Shown here piece after piece: positions 24,323 through 34,700 of a stretch of 64,000 nt of DNA. The stretch's first letter is position 1; every line of letters starts with the position of its first letter. Both the position numbers and the translations under genes were made by a program. This stretch comes from JBCCFC01 sp965213595 (GTDB lineage: Bacteria > Chloroflexota > Anaerolineae > Caldilineales > Caldilineaceae), in assembly GCA_965213595.1 (NCBI GenBank), contig CBDBZO010000006.1:992001-1056000 (forward strand), written 5' to 3'. A model generated the notes under the pieces. It was not told the origin of the DNA. It saw only the letters and a list, made by a program, of their open reading frames with translations, and did not search any database.

Positions 24323-24719
24323 TTGCTGCCGTCGCGGACACCCACGCCGTCATTTGGTATCTTTACGCCGATAAGCGTCTCTTCAAAACGGCGCTTTTGC
24401 AATTCGGTACGACGATTCAAAGTGGCAATCAAATTGCGGTTTCTTCCATGTCGCTCTCGGAGATTCTATATCTACGGAGCGAGGCCGAGTGAACGAAGAA
24501 GTCTTCGAGGGCACACTGGCATTGCTTGCCCGATCCGGCTCTGGATTAATCGAGCTGTCCGTCGATAGCAATGTTGTTAGAGCCATGCGCCAAATTAAGC
24601 GAGAAGAGGTGCCGGAGCTGCCCGACCGCGTCATTGCCGCCACGGCTTTGTTGCTCGGTGTGCCGCTGATTACCCGCGACTTGCAAATCCAGTCGTCAGC
24701 CGTCGAAACCGTTTGGTAA
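24319..24719 (+). pseudogene. PIN-domain (VapC-like) toxin with frameshift
   Basis: The first frame (24319-24492) gives MIAAVADTHAVIWYLYADKR with the first catalytic Asp and SSMSLSEILYL with the Glu. It ends at TGA in 24490-24492. The rest of the PIN domain continues from about 24470 in another frame: ELSVDSNVVRAMRQI, ELPDRVIAATALLLGVPLITRD with the last two acidic residues. Joined, they form a complete PIN RNase of about 133 residues. A single indel near 24470 explains the break. Either the toxin is dead or the sequence has an error. Confidence 0.78.
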
Positions 24720-24756
24720 TCCTAGCCGAAAATCTACTTTCAGCCGCCAACCCGCG

Positions 24757-24807
24757 CTTCATCTATCCCTTCATCCGCACCACCTGCTACCTGCCACCTG
24801 CTATTCC
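24757..24807. repeat. Short-period repeat array (ACCTGCT type) before hisC
   Basis: CACCTGCTACCTGCCACCTG and neighbouring CTTCATC units run up to the hisC ATG at 24808. The leader is nearly free of G-rich Shine-Dalgarno sequence. Confidence 0.6.
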
Positions 24808-25911
24808 ATGACCAATTACCTCGACCTCATCCGCCCCGGCGTGCGACGGACGCCGCCGCTGCCGCGCCTGGAAATCCCCGCCGATTTGCAGCGCCAGCAG
24901 TGGAACGAAAACCCCTACGACTTCCCCGCCGATCTGCGCGAGGAAGTCCTGCGGCGGCTGGCTGAGCGGGCTTGGTCGCGCTATCCGCTGGGGCTGCGCG
25001 CCTACGGCGTCGTCGACCGGCTGGCGGCGCACCACCACATTGAGCCGGCGCAGGTCGTCGTCAGCGCCGGCTCGTCTGACATTATTCGCATTGTAATGGC
25101 GATGTTGCTGGCGCCGGGCGATGCCGTGGTGCTGCCGTCGCCGACCTTTTTGCTGTGGCAGCGTAACGCCGCGCTGCTCGATGCGTGTGCCCAGACGGTT
25201 CCGCTTGATCCGGCGCAAGACTTTGCGCTGCCCGTGGATGAGCTGCTCGACAGCGCGCGCGAGCACAGCGCCAAGCTGATCGCGCTCTGTGCGCCGAACA
25301 ATCCGACGGGGACGGTCTACCCCGTCGAGCAGGTGCGGCGGCTGGCGGCGGAGAGCGAGGCCATCGTCGCCGTGGATGAAGCGTACACCGACTTCTGCGG
25401 GGCGGACATGCGACAGCTGGTAGACGAATTGCCCAACGTGATCCTCGTGCGCACCTTTAGCAAGGCGGGGGCTGTGGCCGGGCTGCGCATCGGCTACGCG
25501 CTCACTTCACCTGGCCTGGCGCAGGAGATGGATAAGCTGATCAATGCCTTTACGCTCAACCCGCTGGCCGAGGCGGCGGTGTTGGTCGCGCTCGACCACG
25601 CCGCGCGGCTAAACGAGATCACCGTGCAGAATGTGGCCGAACGGGAGCGGCTGCGCACGGCCATGAACGAGATGTTGGGGGTATACGTCTACCCCAGCGG
25701 CACAAATTTTCTCTGCGCCCGGCTGGACAAAATGGCCAATCCACGGGCGGACGCAGCGGCGCTTTGTGCGTGGCTGCGAACGGAGCAGGGCGTGCTGATC
25801 AACGACATGGCCTCCTACGTCGAGCTGCCCAACCACATCCGGGTCTCGGTGGGGACGGCCGCCGAGAACGACCGGCTGCTGGGCGCGATGGGGGATTACC
25901 TGAGCGAGTGA
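24808..25911 (+). CDS. hisC: Histidinol-phosphate aminotransferase
   Basis: The 367-residue enzyme transaminates imidazole acetol phosphate using glutamate, with PLP bound to the Lys in TFSKAGAVAGLRIGY. Other fold-type I signs are SAGSSDIIRIVMAMLL, APNNPTGTVYP, VDEAYTDFCG and the C-terminal Arg in NHIRVSVGTAAEN. Length fits HisC. Close relatives act on other amino acids, so the name is by family; the presence of hisB in the window supports it. The leader is a repeat array without a Shine-Dalgarno. Confidence 0.88.
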   Translation: MTNYLDLIRPGVRRTPPLPRLEIPADLQRQQWNENPYDFPADLREEVLRRLAERAWSRYPLGLRAYGVVDRLAAHHHIEPAQVVVSAGSSDIIRIVMAMLLAPGDAVVLPSPTFLLWQRNAALLDACAQTVPLDPAQDFALPVDELLDSAREHSAKLIALCAPNNPTGTVYPVEQVRRLAAESEAIVAVDEAYTDFCGADMRQLVDELPNVILVRTFSKAGAVAGLRIGYALTSPGLAQEMDKLINAFTLNPLAEAAVLVALDHAARLNEITVQNVAERERLRTAMNEMLGVYVYPSGTNFLCARLDKMANPRADAAALCAWLRTEQGVLINDMASYVELPNHIRVSVGTAAENDRLLGAMGDYLSE

Positions 25912-25964
25912 GGTGACTTGTGTAGTCATCGTAACTCACGTTATGCAGTCGAGCAGCCGTTTTC

Positions 25965-26000
25965 GGCGGTACGGGCACGCCATGGCGTACCCGTACCGCC
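25965..26000. repeat. Near-perfect 36-bp palindrome with CACGCCATGGCGT core
   Basis: GGCGGTACGGGCACGCC is mirrored around CATG with two mismatches. Related palindromes lie at 53361-53398 and 60777-60798, all intergenic. It is probably a dispersed palindromic repeat or a cruciform-forming element. Confidence 0.7.
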
Positions 26001-26041
26001 AAGATAGCGGGTAACATGAGAGCGCAAGCTAGTTGAGATGC

Positions 26042-26074
26042 AAAAGGGGCACGGCAATCTGCCGTGCCCCTTTT
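26042..26074. terminator. Bidirectional intrinsic terminator
   Basis: AAAAGGGGCACGGC and its exact complement GCCGTGCCCCTTTT form a 14-bp stem with a 5-base loop. It lies between the convergent hisC and surface-protein genes, with A- and T-runs on the two sides. Confidence 0.85.
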
Positions 26075-26102
26075 CTATTGCGCTTGGACAATGGCTCAGC
26101 CG

Positions 26103-28238
26103 CTACTCCTGTCGACGCCGAAGACGCTCGGAGAGCGTCAACAGCAGCCCCAGGCCGAGCAGCGCGCCAAAGACCGCCAAGATCGAGAGGGCCCAGTTGG
26201 GGGCCGCGCCCGTTGTGGGCAGCATAGTGGGCAGGGTCTCCGTGGGGCCGGGCGCTGGCGCGACCGTGGGCCGGGGCGGCAGCGGATCCGACCCAGCCGC
26301 GCCGGTCGCCGTCGACGCCGCGGCGTCGGTTGTCGAATCCGTCGCCGTCGCGGGCTCGGTCTCAGCGACCACATCATCAGTGACCACATCATCAGCGACC
26401 ACATCATCAGTGGGCTGAGGATTGAGTACGGCGCTGGCGGTTGCGGCGGCGGCGGTCGCGGCGCTGTTGGGTGTAGCGGTAGGCGCAGCGGTGGGCGCGT
26501 TGGTCACGTCGGTAATTGGTTCTGCCGCAACGGTGTTTGTGATTGTCTCGCTAACAACGTTGCTAACGACATCGGTGACAACGTCAGCAACGGTGTCCGT
26601 CGTCACCGCGGCAGCGTCGACCTCGGCGCTATCGGTCGCGTTGACGGTTGGCGTTGGGGTTGATGTTGGGGTTAGCGTCGGTTCTGCCGTGGCCGTGGCC
26701 GTCGGCGTCTGAGTCGCCGTTTGCGTCGCCGTTTGCGTTGGTGTGCTCGTTGGCGCGGGTGTATCGGTGGCCGTGTTGGTCGGCGTGGGCGTCTCTGTCG
26801 GCACAGGCGTCGCCGTTGACGTCGGCGTGCTGGTCGGCACGGGCGTCCGCGTCGGCGTGTTGGTTGGCGTGCTCGTTGCCGTCTGTGTCGGCGTGCTCGT
26901 CGGTGCGGGCGTATTGGTGGCCGTGTTGGTTGGCGTGGGCGTCTCTGTCGGTACGGGCGTCGGCGTCTGTGTCGGCGTGCTGGTCGGTGCGGGCGTCTCC
27001 GTTGGCACGCTCGTGGGCGTGTTCGTCGGCGGAGGCGTCGCCGTCGACGTGTTGGTCGGCAGGGGCGTTTCTGTCGGCGTGCTGGTTGGTACGGCTGTTT
27101 GCGTTGGCGTGTTGGTCGGCGCGGGCGTCTGTGTGGGCGTGCTTGTCGGCGTGCTTGTCGGCGTGCTCGTGGGTGCGGGCGTGCTGGTGGCCGTGTTGGT
27201 CGGTGCGGGCGTGGCCGTCGATGTGTGGGTTGGCGCGGGCGTGTTGGTGGGCAAAGCCGTGTCGGTCGGCAAAGCCGTGTTCGTCGGCGTGCTGGTTGGC
27301 ACCGCCGTTTGTGTTGGCGTGTTGGTTGGGCGAGATGTGGCTGTCGATGCCAGCGTTGACGTTGGCGCTGGCGTGGACGTTGGCGCCTGCGCCATCGGCT
27401 CCGCTTGCGAGACTTCGCCAAACCACTTGACGTACAGCTCCGCGTAGGTGCTATCCGCCCGGAGGTTTTCTAGCGTATTGTCGATCAGCGTCTCCAACAG
27501 TTCATCACCCGGCGCTAGGCCGATGCCGTAGGGCTCTACGCTGATGTTCTCATCCAGCAAAATGGCAAGTTCGGGATTGTCGGCGGCAATGGCGGCAAGA
27601 ATGTTGCGGTCAGCAGTTAAGGCATCGATATCACCATCGAGCAGGGGGCGGATCGCTTCGGTACACGTTTCGTACTGAATGACTTCAAGCGTTAAATCGT
27701 TTTGCGCGGCGTACTTCGCAATCTCTTGGACGGCGGTCGACCCTTTGATGGCGGCGATGCGTCGCCCCGCTAGATCATCGGTGCGGCGCAGATTCTCGTC
27801 CGTGCGGATAAGGATATTGTAGCCGCCCGTAAAATAAACGTCGCTAAAATCGATTTGCCGCTCGCTCTGGGGCGTGATGGTTGTGGTCGCTACAAAGAGG
27901 TCGATATCGCCAGCAAGCAGGCGGGGAATGCGGTTGCTGGCGGTTACCTGGACAAACTCGACGGCGTTGGGATCGCCGAGCCAGCGCCGCGCAAATTCGC
28001 GCACCAGATCGATCTCGAAGCCGACCAGCTGACCGTCGGCTTCGCGGTAGCTAAAGGGCGGGGCATCATACTTGATACCGGCAACCAGCACGCCGCGCTC
28101 TAAAATTTTTTGGAGCGTGGAGGTGGCTGCTTCGGTCTGCTGGGGATCTTGGGCGAGTGCAAAGGTCGGCCAGCCGCTGATCCAGAGAATGGCGGCAGCG
28201 AGCAACACGCGGGTACACCGCTTTACAAAAATTTCCAT
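26103..28238 (-). CDS. Cell-surface SBP_bac_3 protein on a Thr/Pro stalk with LPTTG-like anchor
   Basis: The 711-residue protein has a signal peptide (VLLAAAILWISGWPTFALAQ, about residues 8-27) and one type-3 solute-binding domain for amino-acid-like ligands (about 38-290: ERGVLVAGIKYDAPPFSYRE; DLFVATTTITPQSERQIDF; AELYVKWFGEV). A 250-residue stalk follows of PTSTPTxT repeats, then a Val/Asp/Thr region and MLPTTGAAPNWALSILAVFG with a membrane helix and RRR tail, resembling a sortase-type anchor. No permease or ATPase is adjacent, so it is more likely a sensor or scavenging surface protein than an importer subunit. ATG 28238 is chosen at the signal peptide. It is last of four related minus-strand genes. 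Confidence 0.82.
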   Translation of the reverse strand: MEIFVKRCTRVLLAAAILWISGWPTFALAQDPQQTEAATSTLQKILERGVLVAGIKYDAPPFSYREADGQLVGFEIDLVREFARRWLGDPNAVEFVQVTASNRIPRLLAGDIDLFVATTTITPQSERQIDFSDVYFTGGYNILIRTDENLRRTDDLAGRRIAAIKGSTAVQEIAKYAAQNDLTLEVIQYETCTEAIRPLLDGDIDALTADRNILAAIAADNPELAILLDENISVEPYGIGLAPGDELLETLIDNTLENLRADSTYAELYVKWFGEVSQAEPMAQAPTSTPAPTSTLASTATSRPTNTPTQTAVPTSTPTNTALPTDTALPTNTPAPTHTSTATPAPTNTATSTPAPTSTPTSTPTSTPTQTPAPTNTPTQTAVPTSTPTETPLPTNTSTATPPPTNTPTSVPTETPAPTSTPTQTPTPVPTETPTPTNTATNTPAPTSTPTQTATSTPTNTPTRTPVPTSTPTSTATPVPTETPTPTNTATDTPAPTSTPTQTATQTATQTPTATATAEPTLTPTSTPTPTVNATDSAEVDAAAVTTDTVADVVTDVVSNVVSETITNTVAAEPITDVTNAPTAAPTATPNSAATAAAATASAVLNPQPTDDVVADDVVTDDVVAETEPATATDSTTDAAASTATGAAGSDPLPPRPTVAPAPGPTETLPTMLPTTGAAPNWALSILAVFGALLGLGLLLTLSERLRRRQE
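26640..27393. repeat. Degenerate tandem repeat coding a Thr/Pro stalk
   Basis: About 250 codons repeat 6- to 24-base units encoding PTSTPT, PTNTAT and similar. This is inside the surface protein gene and prone to length change. A smaller 15-bp triplicate (ACCACATCATCAGTG type) lies at 26367-26412. Confidence 0.7.
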
Positions 28239-28300
28239 AAGAATTTGCTGCGCGAGCGATTGCCCGCTGATTGGGTGGATTGATAGAGCGTCACCTTGGT

Positions 28301-28338
28301 GGTTGTCTTGGCACCGTTTGAGCGATGCCAAGACAACC
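28301..28338 (-). terminator. Hairpin after the 993-residue surface protein gene
   Basis: GGTTGTCTTGGCA at 28301-28313 pairs exactly with TGCCAAGACAACC at 28326-28338. It lies between two minus-strand genes, 11 bases beyond the stop of the upstream gene, and probably reduces or ends transcription. Confidence 0.6.
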
Positions 28339-28348
28339 AAATCAACGG

Positions 28349-31330
28349 CTACTCCGACGCCGTTGCAGAGAGGTCCGTGCGGAAGCCGGCGACGGGTCCC
28401 GTCTGCGAGACGCAGCGGAAGCCGAGGTTGCGGTCGGTTGCCGTGGGCTCCACGCTTTGGCGACGCGTCGCCGTCAAGTCAAAAATCAGCTCGTTCCAAC
28501 TGCCGCCGCGCACCACGCGGTTGTCGGTCGCCTCGCAGCTTAAGTTGGCTGCGGGGCCGTCGACCCCATCCGACAGGGCGCTGTAGAGGCGCTGCTCGTA
28601 GCAGCTGTCCGTCCACTCGCGCACGTTGCCCGCCATATCGTGAACGCCAAAGGGACTAACGCCCGAAGGGTTGTAGCGGTAGGAGCCCACCAGCTGCGGA
28701 AAGCCCAGGTAGTTTGCATCATAGCTGGCGCGCGGCGCGTCGTGATCATAGTCGTCGCCCCAGGGGAAGAGGTAGATCAGGTCGCTCTCGGCGTCGTAGG
28801 GGCCGCGGGCGGCCTTTTCCCACTGGAACTCGGTGGGCAGCGTTTTGCCTGCATATTCACAGTAAGTCTGCGCGTCCTCCCAGGTAATGTAGACTACCGG
28901 ATGGCTGGCCAGCTGCTCCGAGAAGTAGTACTCCGGATCGCGCAGCAGCCCCCTCACCTCTGGCTGGTCGCAGGCGCCCGCGTCCACGCACTGGCGATAG
29001 AGCCGATTGGTGACTTCATACTGGTCGATGTAGAACGAATCGAGCGAGGCGAGCAGCGTCGGCTTGGCATCGTACTCCACGGGCACGACCTCGCCGCGCG
29101 TTTCGCGGCCCAGCCGAAATTCGCCCTCCGGAATGTAAACCATGGGCGCGAGACTGCTGGCGATGTAGTTGCGCCCCGGCCACACCTCCGGCTGGTAGAC
29201 GGTGATGTTATCATCGCCGCCGACCTGCGTGCCGAACCAGTAGCGGTAGAGCACATCGTAAGTGCCGTCCTCGATCATCTCCTGCAGCGTGAAGTTGACG
29301 AGGTCGCGGAACTGGTGGTCGAAGTTGGGCACGCCCATGCCGTAAGGCTCCGCACTAATCTCGTCATCGAGCAGAATCGTCAGCCCTTCGTTCTGCTGGG
29401 CAATGCCCAGCAGGATGCCGCGATCCGTGGTAATGCCGTCGACATCCCCTTCCATCAATGGGCGAATTGTCTCATCAAATTTCGCGAACTCCGCCAGTTC
29501 AACGTCAATGCCGTTTTCTTCGGCGAACGACAGCAGGCGTTCATTGGACGTGGAGCCCGTCGTACCGGCAATAATCCTACCGTCCAAGTCTTCCACCGAG
29601 TCGATACCGCTGTTCTCGCGCACGAGAATGTTTTGGCCATCAAAGAAGTAGGTCTGGCTAAAGTCAATTAGCTCATCGCGCTCCTGCGTATGGGTAAGTC
29701 CAGAGGCGACGATGTCAACCTCACGATTGGCCAGCTTCTCGATGCGCTCGGCAGAGTTAACGGGCACAAACTGTACGGCGTCGGGATTTCCCAGCCAGCG
29801 GCGGGCAAACTCGCGCAGAAGATCTGCCTCAAAGCCGAGAACCTGCCCCGTGTCTTCGTCGCGAAAGCCAAAAAGCGGCGTAACGAAGGTAATGCCCGCC
29901 ACAAATTCGCCTTCCTCCATAATTTTCTCCACCACGGAGGGCACGTCGGTGTCGAGCGCCACGGGGGAATCTTCCAGCGTATAGGGCCACTCGCCGGGCA
30001 GAATCTCCACGTTGTAAGGTTCCTGCTCTTCGCCAAACCACTTGGCGTAGAGCTCGTCGTAGGTGCCTTCCTGCTTCAAATCCTGCAGGCTAAAATCGAC
30101 GAGATTCTTGAAGTACGAATCGTTGGCGGGCACGCCAAAAGCGTAGGGGCGGGCCGCAAAGTTCTCGTCAAGCAGCAGCGCAAGCGCCGGATTGTTGGGC
30201 GAGGTCTCCTCCGCCTCCTGCGCCACGCCGATTAGGATGCCGCGGTTGGCGGCCAGCGCATCGATGTCTCCTTCCAGCAGCGGGTTGAGGGCCTGCGTGT
30301 ACTGCTCAAAGAGCACGGTCTCAAAGTCAAACTCCAGCCCCTCGGTGCTGCTCGCCTGCACCAGGTTGTTGGCCAGCAGGAAGTTGATGATGTCGGCGCT
30401 GGTGGCCGAGCCCTCGATCAAGGCAATGCGCTTGCCGCGCAGGTCCTCCACCGTCTCGATGCCGGAGTTTTCGCGCACGAGGATGTTGGCCCCATCCAGA
30501 AAGTAAGTCTGGCTAAAGTCGATAAATTCTTCGCGCGGCTTGGTGTGCGTCATGGAGGCGGCGACGATGTCGATATCGCCCTGGGCCAGCCGCTCCATGC
30601 GGTTGTTGGACGTAATGGGGACCAACTCCACGGCTTCGGGATCGCCCAACCAAAGGCGGGCCAGCTCGCGCGCAATATCAATCGAAAAGCCAACGATTTG
30701 CCCGTTTTCGTCGCGGTAGCCAAAGGGGCGTGCGTCAACTTGCGCACCAACCACCAGCTGCCCGCGCTCGCGGATGCGGGCGATCACGGATTCAGTTGGA
30801 AGTGACGCAGCAGGGGCGGCTGGGGTCGCAGTTGCCGCGGCCTCGGTGATGAGCGTGGTGGCCGTCGCCTCAGTCGTCGCGGTCAGGGTCTCCGCGGCGG
30901 CGACCGTCGCCGTGACGGTGGCGGCGGGTTCGGTGGCGGCGGGTTCAGTAGCGGCGGGCTCGGTGGCGGCGGGCTCGGTGGCGGCGGGCTCGGTGGCGGC
31001 AGATTCGGCAGCGGCGGGTTCAGTGGCGGCGGGCTCGGTGGCGGCGGGTTCAGTGGCGGCGGGCTCGGTGGCGGCGGGAGTTGCCGTTTGCAACATGGCA
31101 GCAACCGCGGGCGGCGCGGATAGCTCCGAGGCAAAGGTCGGCTCGTTGAAGGCGTTGTTTAAGAAAGTGGAAACGAGACTGCCCGCGGGCAGGCGATTGC
31201 CCAGCAGCAGCAGGAGCGCAAGCAGCGCCAGGCCGCTGGCCGCCCGTCGCAGCCACGCTCGCGTCAGCAGAGCGCGTGGCCCTTCCAGAAGGCGCGCAAG
31301 GATAGATAGCCGTTTGATTCTCGCATTCAT
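28349..31330 (-). CDS. Membrane-anchored tandem SBP_bac_3 plus FGE-sulfatase-fold protein
   Basis: This 993-residue protein starts with a short basic cytoplasmic part and a membrane helix (SGLALLALLLLLGNRLPAG, about residues 32-50). An ATEPA-repeat linker (about 85-140) leads to a first solute-binding domain (about 165-395: RIRERGQLVVGAQVDARPFG), a second one (about 420-670: VAGITFVTPLFGFRDED) and a C-terminal FGE/EgtB-like domain (about 680-985: MVYIPEGEFRLG; LPTEFQWEKAARGP; MAGNVREWTDSCY; NLGFRCV). In true formylglycine-generating enzymes the RGGS segment is followed by two catalytic Cys; here it reads RGGSWNELIFDLTATRR, so oxidase activity is unlikely. ATG 31330 precedes the helix. It shares its whole extracellular layout with the gene at 31707. 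Confidence 0.85.
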   Translation of the reverse strand: MNARIKRLSILARLLEGPRALLTRAWLRRAASGLALLALLLLLGNRLPAGSLVSTFLNNAFNEPTFASELSAPPAVAAMLQTATPAATEPAATEPAATEPAATEPAAAESAATEPAATEPAATEPAATEPAATEPAATVTATVAAAETLTATTEATATTLITEAAATATPAAPAASLPTESVIARIRERGQLVVGAQVDARPFGYRDENGQIVGFSIDIARELARLWLGDPEAVELVPITSNNRMERLAQGDIDIVAASMTHTKPREEFIDFSQTYFLDGANILVRENSGIETVEDLRGKRIALIEGSATSADIINFLLANNLVQASSTEGLEFDFETVLFEQYTQALNPLLEGDIDALAANRGILIGVAQEAEETSPNNPALALLLDENFAARPYAFGVPANDSYFKNLVDFSLQDLKQEGTYDELYAKWFGEEQEPYNVEILPGEWPYTLEDSPVALDTDVPSVVEKIMEEGEFVAGITFVTPLFGFRDEDTGQVLGFEADLLREFARRWLGNPDAVQFVPVNSAERIEKLANREVDIVASGLTHTQERDELIDFSQTYFFDGQNILVRENSGIDSVEDLDGRIIAGTTGSTSNERLLSFAEENGIDVELAEFAKFDETIRPLMEGDVDGITTDRGILLGIAQQNEGLTILLDDEISAEPYGMGVPNFDHQFRDLVNFTLQEMIEDGTYDVLYRYWFGTQVGGDDNITVYQPEVWPGRNYIASSLAPMVYIPEGEFRLGRETRGEVVPVEYDAKPTLLASLDSFYIDQYEVTNRLYRQCVDAGACDQPEVRGLLRDPEYYFSEQLASHPVVYITWEDAQTYCEYAGKTLPTEFQWEKAARGPYDAESDLIYLFPWGDDYDHDAPRASYDANYLGFPQLVGSYRYNPSGVSPFGVHDMAGNVREWTDSCYEQRLYSALSDGVDGPAANLSCEATDNRVVRGGSWNELIFDLTATRRQSVEPTATDRNLGFRCVSQTGPVAGFRTDLSATASE
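30918..31080. repeat. 15-bp tandem repeat coding ATEPA units
   Basis: About eleven copies of a GGCTCGGTGGCGGCG-type unit encode ATEPA/ATEPAA in the linker of the surface protein. Copies are near identical, indicating recent expansion or ongoing slippage. Confidence 0.8.
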
Positions 31331-31706
31331 AGGTACATCAACCTCTTGTGTTGGTGGAGCCTGAAGCAGGCTATAGATTGAGGGAAAAGAAGAAGCACGC
31401 AAGCGGGTAATGAAGCCTATATCTGCTCGCGTGCTGTGGCAGTAACCCAGGGTTACTCCAAGAAAATAAGTATCAGTGGACCGCGTCGGAATGGATTTGC
31501 TTCTCCGCCGATCCGTTCGCATTTGAGAATGCTCACACCGCGGTCGGGGGCTGTTGAGCATCCCAAGTAATCTGCGTCCCCGGTACGCGCCGAATCCAAC
31601 TGGGCGGACGGCAACCACGCGCGGCGCGTATCGGGGACGTTAACTGACCGATGCATCTATTTTTTGAAACAGCCTGAGCTACCGCAACTGCAACGCTATT
31701 AAGACG
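31331..31706. other. Intergenic region with hairpins and repeat elements
   Basis: No gene is seen. It holds AGTAACCC-A-GGGTTACT at 31441-31457, a segment near 31510-31545 that resembles 49978-50015 (GTTCGCATYTGAGRATGCTC), and the inverted repeat of the 3' element at 31574-31678. Confidence 0.5.
31574..31678. repeat. 3'-gene element, copy 1, with inverted repeat
   Basis: GCGTCCCCGGTACGCGCCG at 31574-31592 pairs with 31622-31640 (CGGCGCGTATCGGGGACG). The right arm and following TCTATTTTTTGAAACAGCC resemble copies at 35836-35890 and 42486-42540. It lies just downstream of a minus-strand stop (31707). Confidence 0.55.
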
Positions 31707-34700
31707 CTACTGAGACGTAGCCGCAAACAAATCGGTGCGGAAGCCAGCAATGGGGCCAACGTCGGAGACGCAGCGGAAGCCGAGATTGCGATCCGTTTCC
31801 GTTGGCGTCACGCCTTGGCGGCGCGTCGTCGTCAAATCAAAGATCAGCTCGTTCCAGCCGCCGCCGCGCACCACGCGGTTGTCTTCCACCTCGCAGACAT
31901 CGTTGGCAGGCGGATCAATGGCGCCATCTTCCAGCGCGTCATAGTAACGCTGCTCGTAGCAGCTCGATGTCCACTCACGCACGTTGCCCGCCATATCATG
32001 GACGCCAAAGGGGCTAACGCCCGAAGGGTTGTATCGGTAAGAGCCAACAAGCTGGGGGAATCCCAGGTAATTATCGTCGTAGCTGGCGCGCGGTTCGTCG
32101 CGATCATACGCGTCGCCCCAGGGGAAGAGATGAATGAACTCGCTATCGGCAGCGAAAGGGCCCCGCGCCGCTTTTTCCCACTGAAGTTCGGTGGGCAGCG
32201 TTTTGTCCACATACTCGCAGTATGTCTGTGCATCATTCCACGAGACGTAGATAACGGGGTGGCTGCCGAACTGGTCGGAAAAGTAGTATTCGGGATCGCG
32301 CAGGAGGCCCGTCGTCTCCGGCTCACTACAGATGCCTGCATCGACGCACTGGGTGTAGAGACGGTTGGTCACCTCGTACTGATCTATGTAAAAGCTATCG
32401 AGCGAAACCGTACGGGCTGGCTTTGCATCGTACTCGACGGGTACGATCTCGTCGCCCGTTTCGCGCCCTAGCCGGAACTCGCCCGCTTCAACCTCTACCA
32501 TAGGCGCCAGCACCTTGGTAAGGTAGCCATTGCCGGGCCACACTTCCATCTCGTACACGTCCACATCGCTGCCCAGCCCTGCTTGCGTCCCAAACCAGTG
32601 GCGGTAAAGCACTCCGTACGTGCCGTCCTGGTACATCTCTTGCAGCGTGAAATTCACGAGGGCGCGGAAATGATGGTCAAAGTTGGGCACCCCCATGCCG
32701 TAGGGTTCCAGGCTAATTTCCTCATCGAGCAGAAGGGTGAGGCCGGGGTTGGCTTGGGCGATGCCCAGCAGAATGCCGCGATCCGTGGTAATAGCGTCGA
32801 CATCGCCCTCTAGCAGCGGGCGAATCATCTCGGTGATCTGCGTAAACTCGGCCAGTTCAATTTCAATCCCATTTTCCTCGGCGACTGCCAAAATGCGCTT
32901 GCCCGATGTCGATTGTACAGAGGTGGCGATCACCCTGCCATCCAAATCCGCTATCGAATTGATCCCGTCACCCTCGCGCACGAGAATGTTCTGGCCGTCA
33001 AAGAAGTAGACTTGGCTAAAGTCGATGAGTTCATCGCGATCTTGGGTGTGGGTGAGGCCGGAGGCGACAATGTCGATCTCACGGTTGGCCAGCTTTTCGA
33101 TGCGCTCTGCCGAATTAACGGGCACAAACTGCACTGCGTTGGCATCGCCTAGCCAGCGGCGCGCAAACTCGCGCAAAATGTCTGCCTCGAAGCCAGTTAC
33201 CTGCCCGCTTTCATCCCGGAAGCCAAAAAGCGGCGTGACGTACGAGATACCCGCGATAAATTCGCCTTCGGTAATCAACTTCTCCACCACGGAGGGCACG
33301 TCGGTGTCGAGCGTTACGGGGGAATCTTCCAGCGTGTAGGGCCAGTCGCCGGGCAGCAGCTCCAGCGCATACGGCGCTGAATCTTCGCCAAACCATTTCG
33401 CATACAGCTCGTCGTAGACCCCTTCCCGCTTCAAATCTTGCAGACTAAAGTCAACGAGATTTTTAAAGTACGAATCGTTGGTGGGCACGCCAAAGCCATA
33501 GGGCTGGAGGGCAAAATCCTCTTCAAGCAGCAGGGTCAACGCTGGATTGTCGGGCGATTCCTCGGCCACGGTTTGCGCAACGCCAGCCAGAATACCGCTG
33601 CTCGTTGCCAGCGCATCGACATCGCCCTGGATCAGCGGATTGATGGCCTCGGTGTAGCGTTCAAAGCCCACGATCTCAAAGTCGCCCTCCAGCAGGTCGC
33701 TGTCTTCGCGAATCAAGCGGCTGGCCAGCAGGAACTCGACGACGTCAACCGCTGTTGTCGTATCTTCCACAACGGCAATGCGCGCCCCGCGCAAATCCTC
33801 CAGCGTCTCAATGCCGGAGCCTGCGCGAACAAGCAGATTGGCCCCGGCAAGGAAGTAGGTTTGGCTAAAGTCCACAAATTCTTCGCGACCCTTCGTGTGG
33901 GTCATCGTCGCGGCGATGAGATCGATGTCACCGTTGGCCAGCCGCTCCATGCGATCGCTAGAGGAAACAGGGACAAACGCCACGGCCTCCGAATCGCCGA
34001 GCCACTCGGCTGCCAAAGCGCGCACCAAATCGATATTAAAGCCCGTGAGCTGCCCGTTCTCCTGCCGAAAACTAAAGGGGCGCGCATCCACCTGCACGCC
34101 AGCAACAAGCTGACCGCGCTCGCGAATGCGAGCAATCACGGATTCCGTTTGGGGCGTGACGACTGTCGGCGTAAACGCTTCTGGCTGGGGCGGCACGACG
34201 CCAGCGCGCATCACGGCGGTCAGCGTCGCGCCGGTGGCGGATGTAACGGCGGAGGACGCGGCCACATCCGCGGTCGCGGTCGAGCTTTCCGTTGCGGTTA
34301 GATTGGTCGTCGCGCCCGTGGTCGCGGAAATCGTGCCCGTCTGGATCATGCTGTCGGAGAGAAGCCCGCTCAGGGTAAAGGTGGACGGCTGGTCACCCTC
34401 TGTGGACGCGTCGCCCGATGTTCCATTCGTGGTGAGCGCAGAGGCGGCGGCGGTGGCGGCGGCGCTTGCATCGGCTGCATCCTCCTGCGCGGATTCGAGT
34501 GAATCCGCTTCGGTCGCCGGCGCCGATTGGTCAGACGCCTCTGCGTCGGCCAGTTCGGATTGGTCAGCGACGCCTTCTGGCCCTTCATCCGTTTGGGCAA
34601 TGGTTTGCAAAGAATTTTCGTCGCCGCCAAAATTTTGCAGGATGGAGACCAACCCCAAATTGCCCGGTACGCGCAGCCACACGAAGAGCAGGAGAGCCAG

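Noticed and set aside
26640..27393. Long plus-strand frames rich in Val and Gly opposite the Thr/Pro stalk
   Set aside because: They are mirror readings of a low-complexity coding repeat and have no domain or start signal.
26103..28238. Classical ABC amino-acid importer operon
   Set aside because: Binding domains are anchored by helices or an LPTTG-like tail, and no permease or ATPase gene accompanies them.
30918..31080. Tandem repeat as a CRISPR array
   Set aside because: The units are 15 bp, contiguous and in frame, with no spacers and no cas genes.
28349..32600. C-terminal FGE-fold domains as variable targets of a diversity-generating retroelement
   Set aside because: The two copies do not differ in an adenine-biased way, and no reverse transcriptase or template repeat is present.
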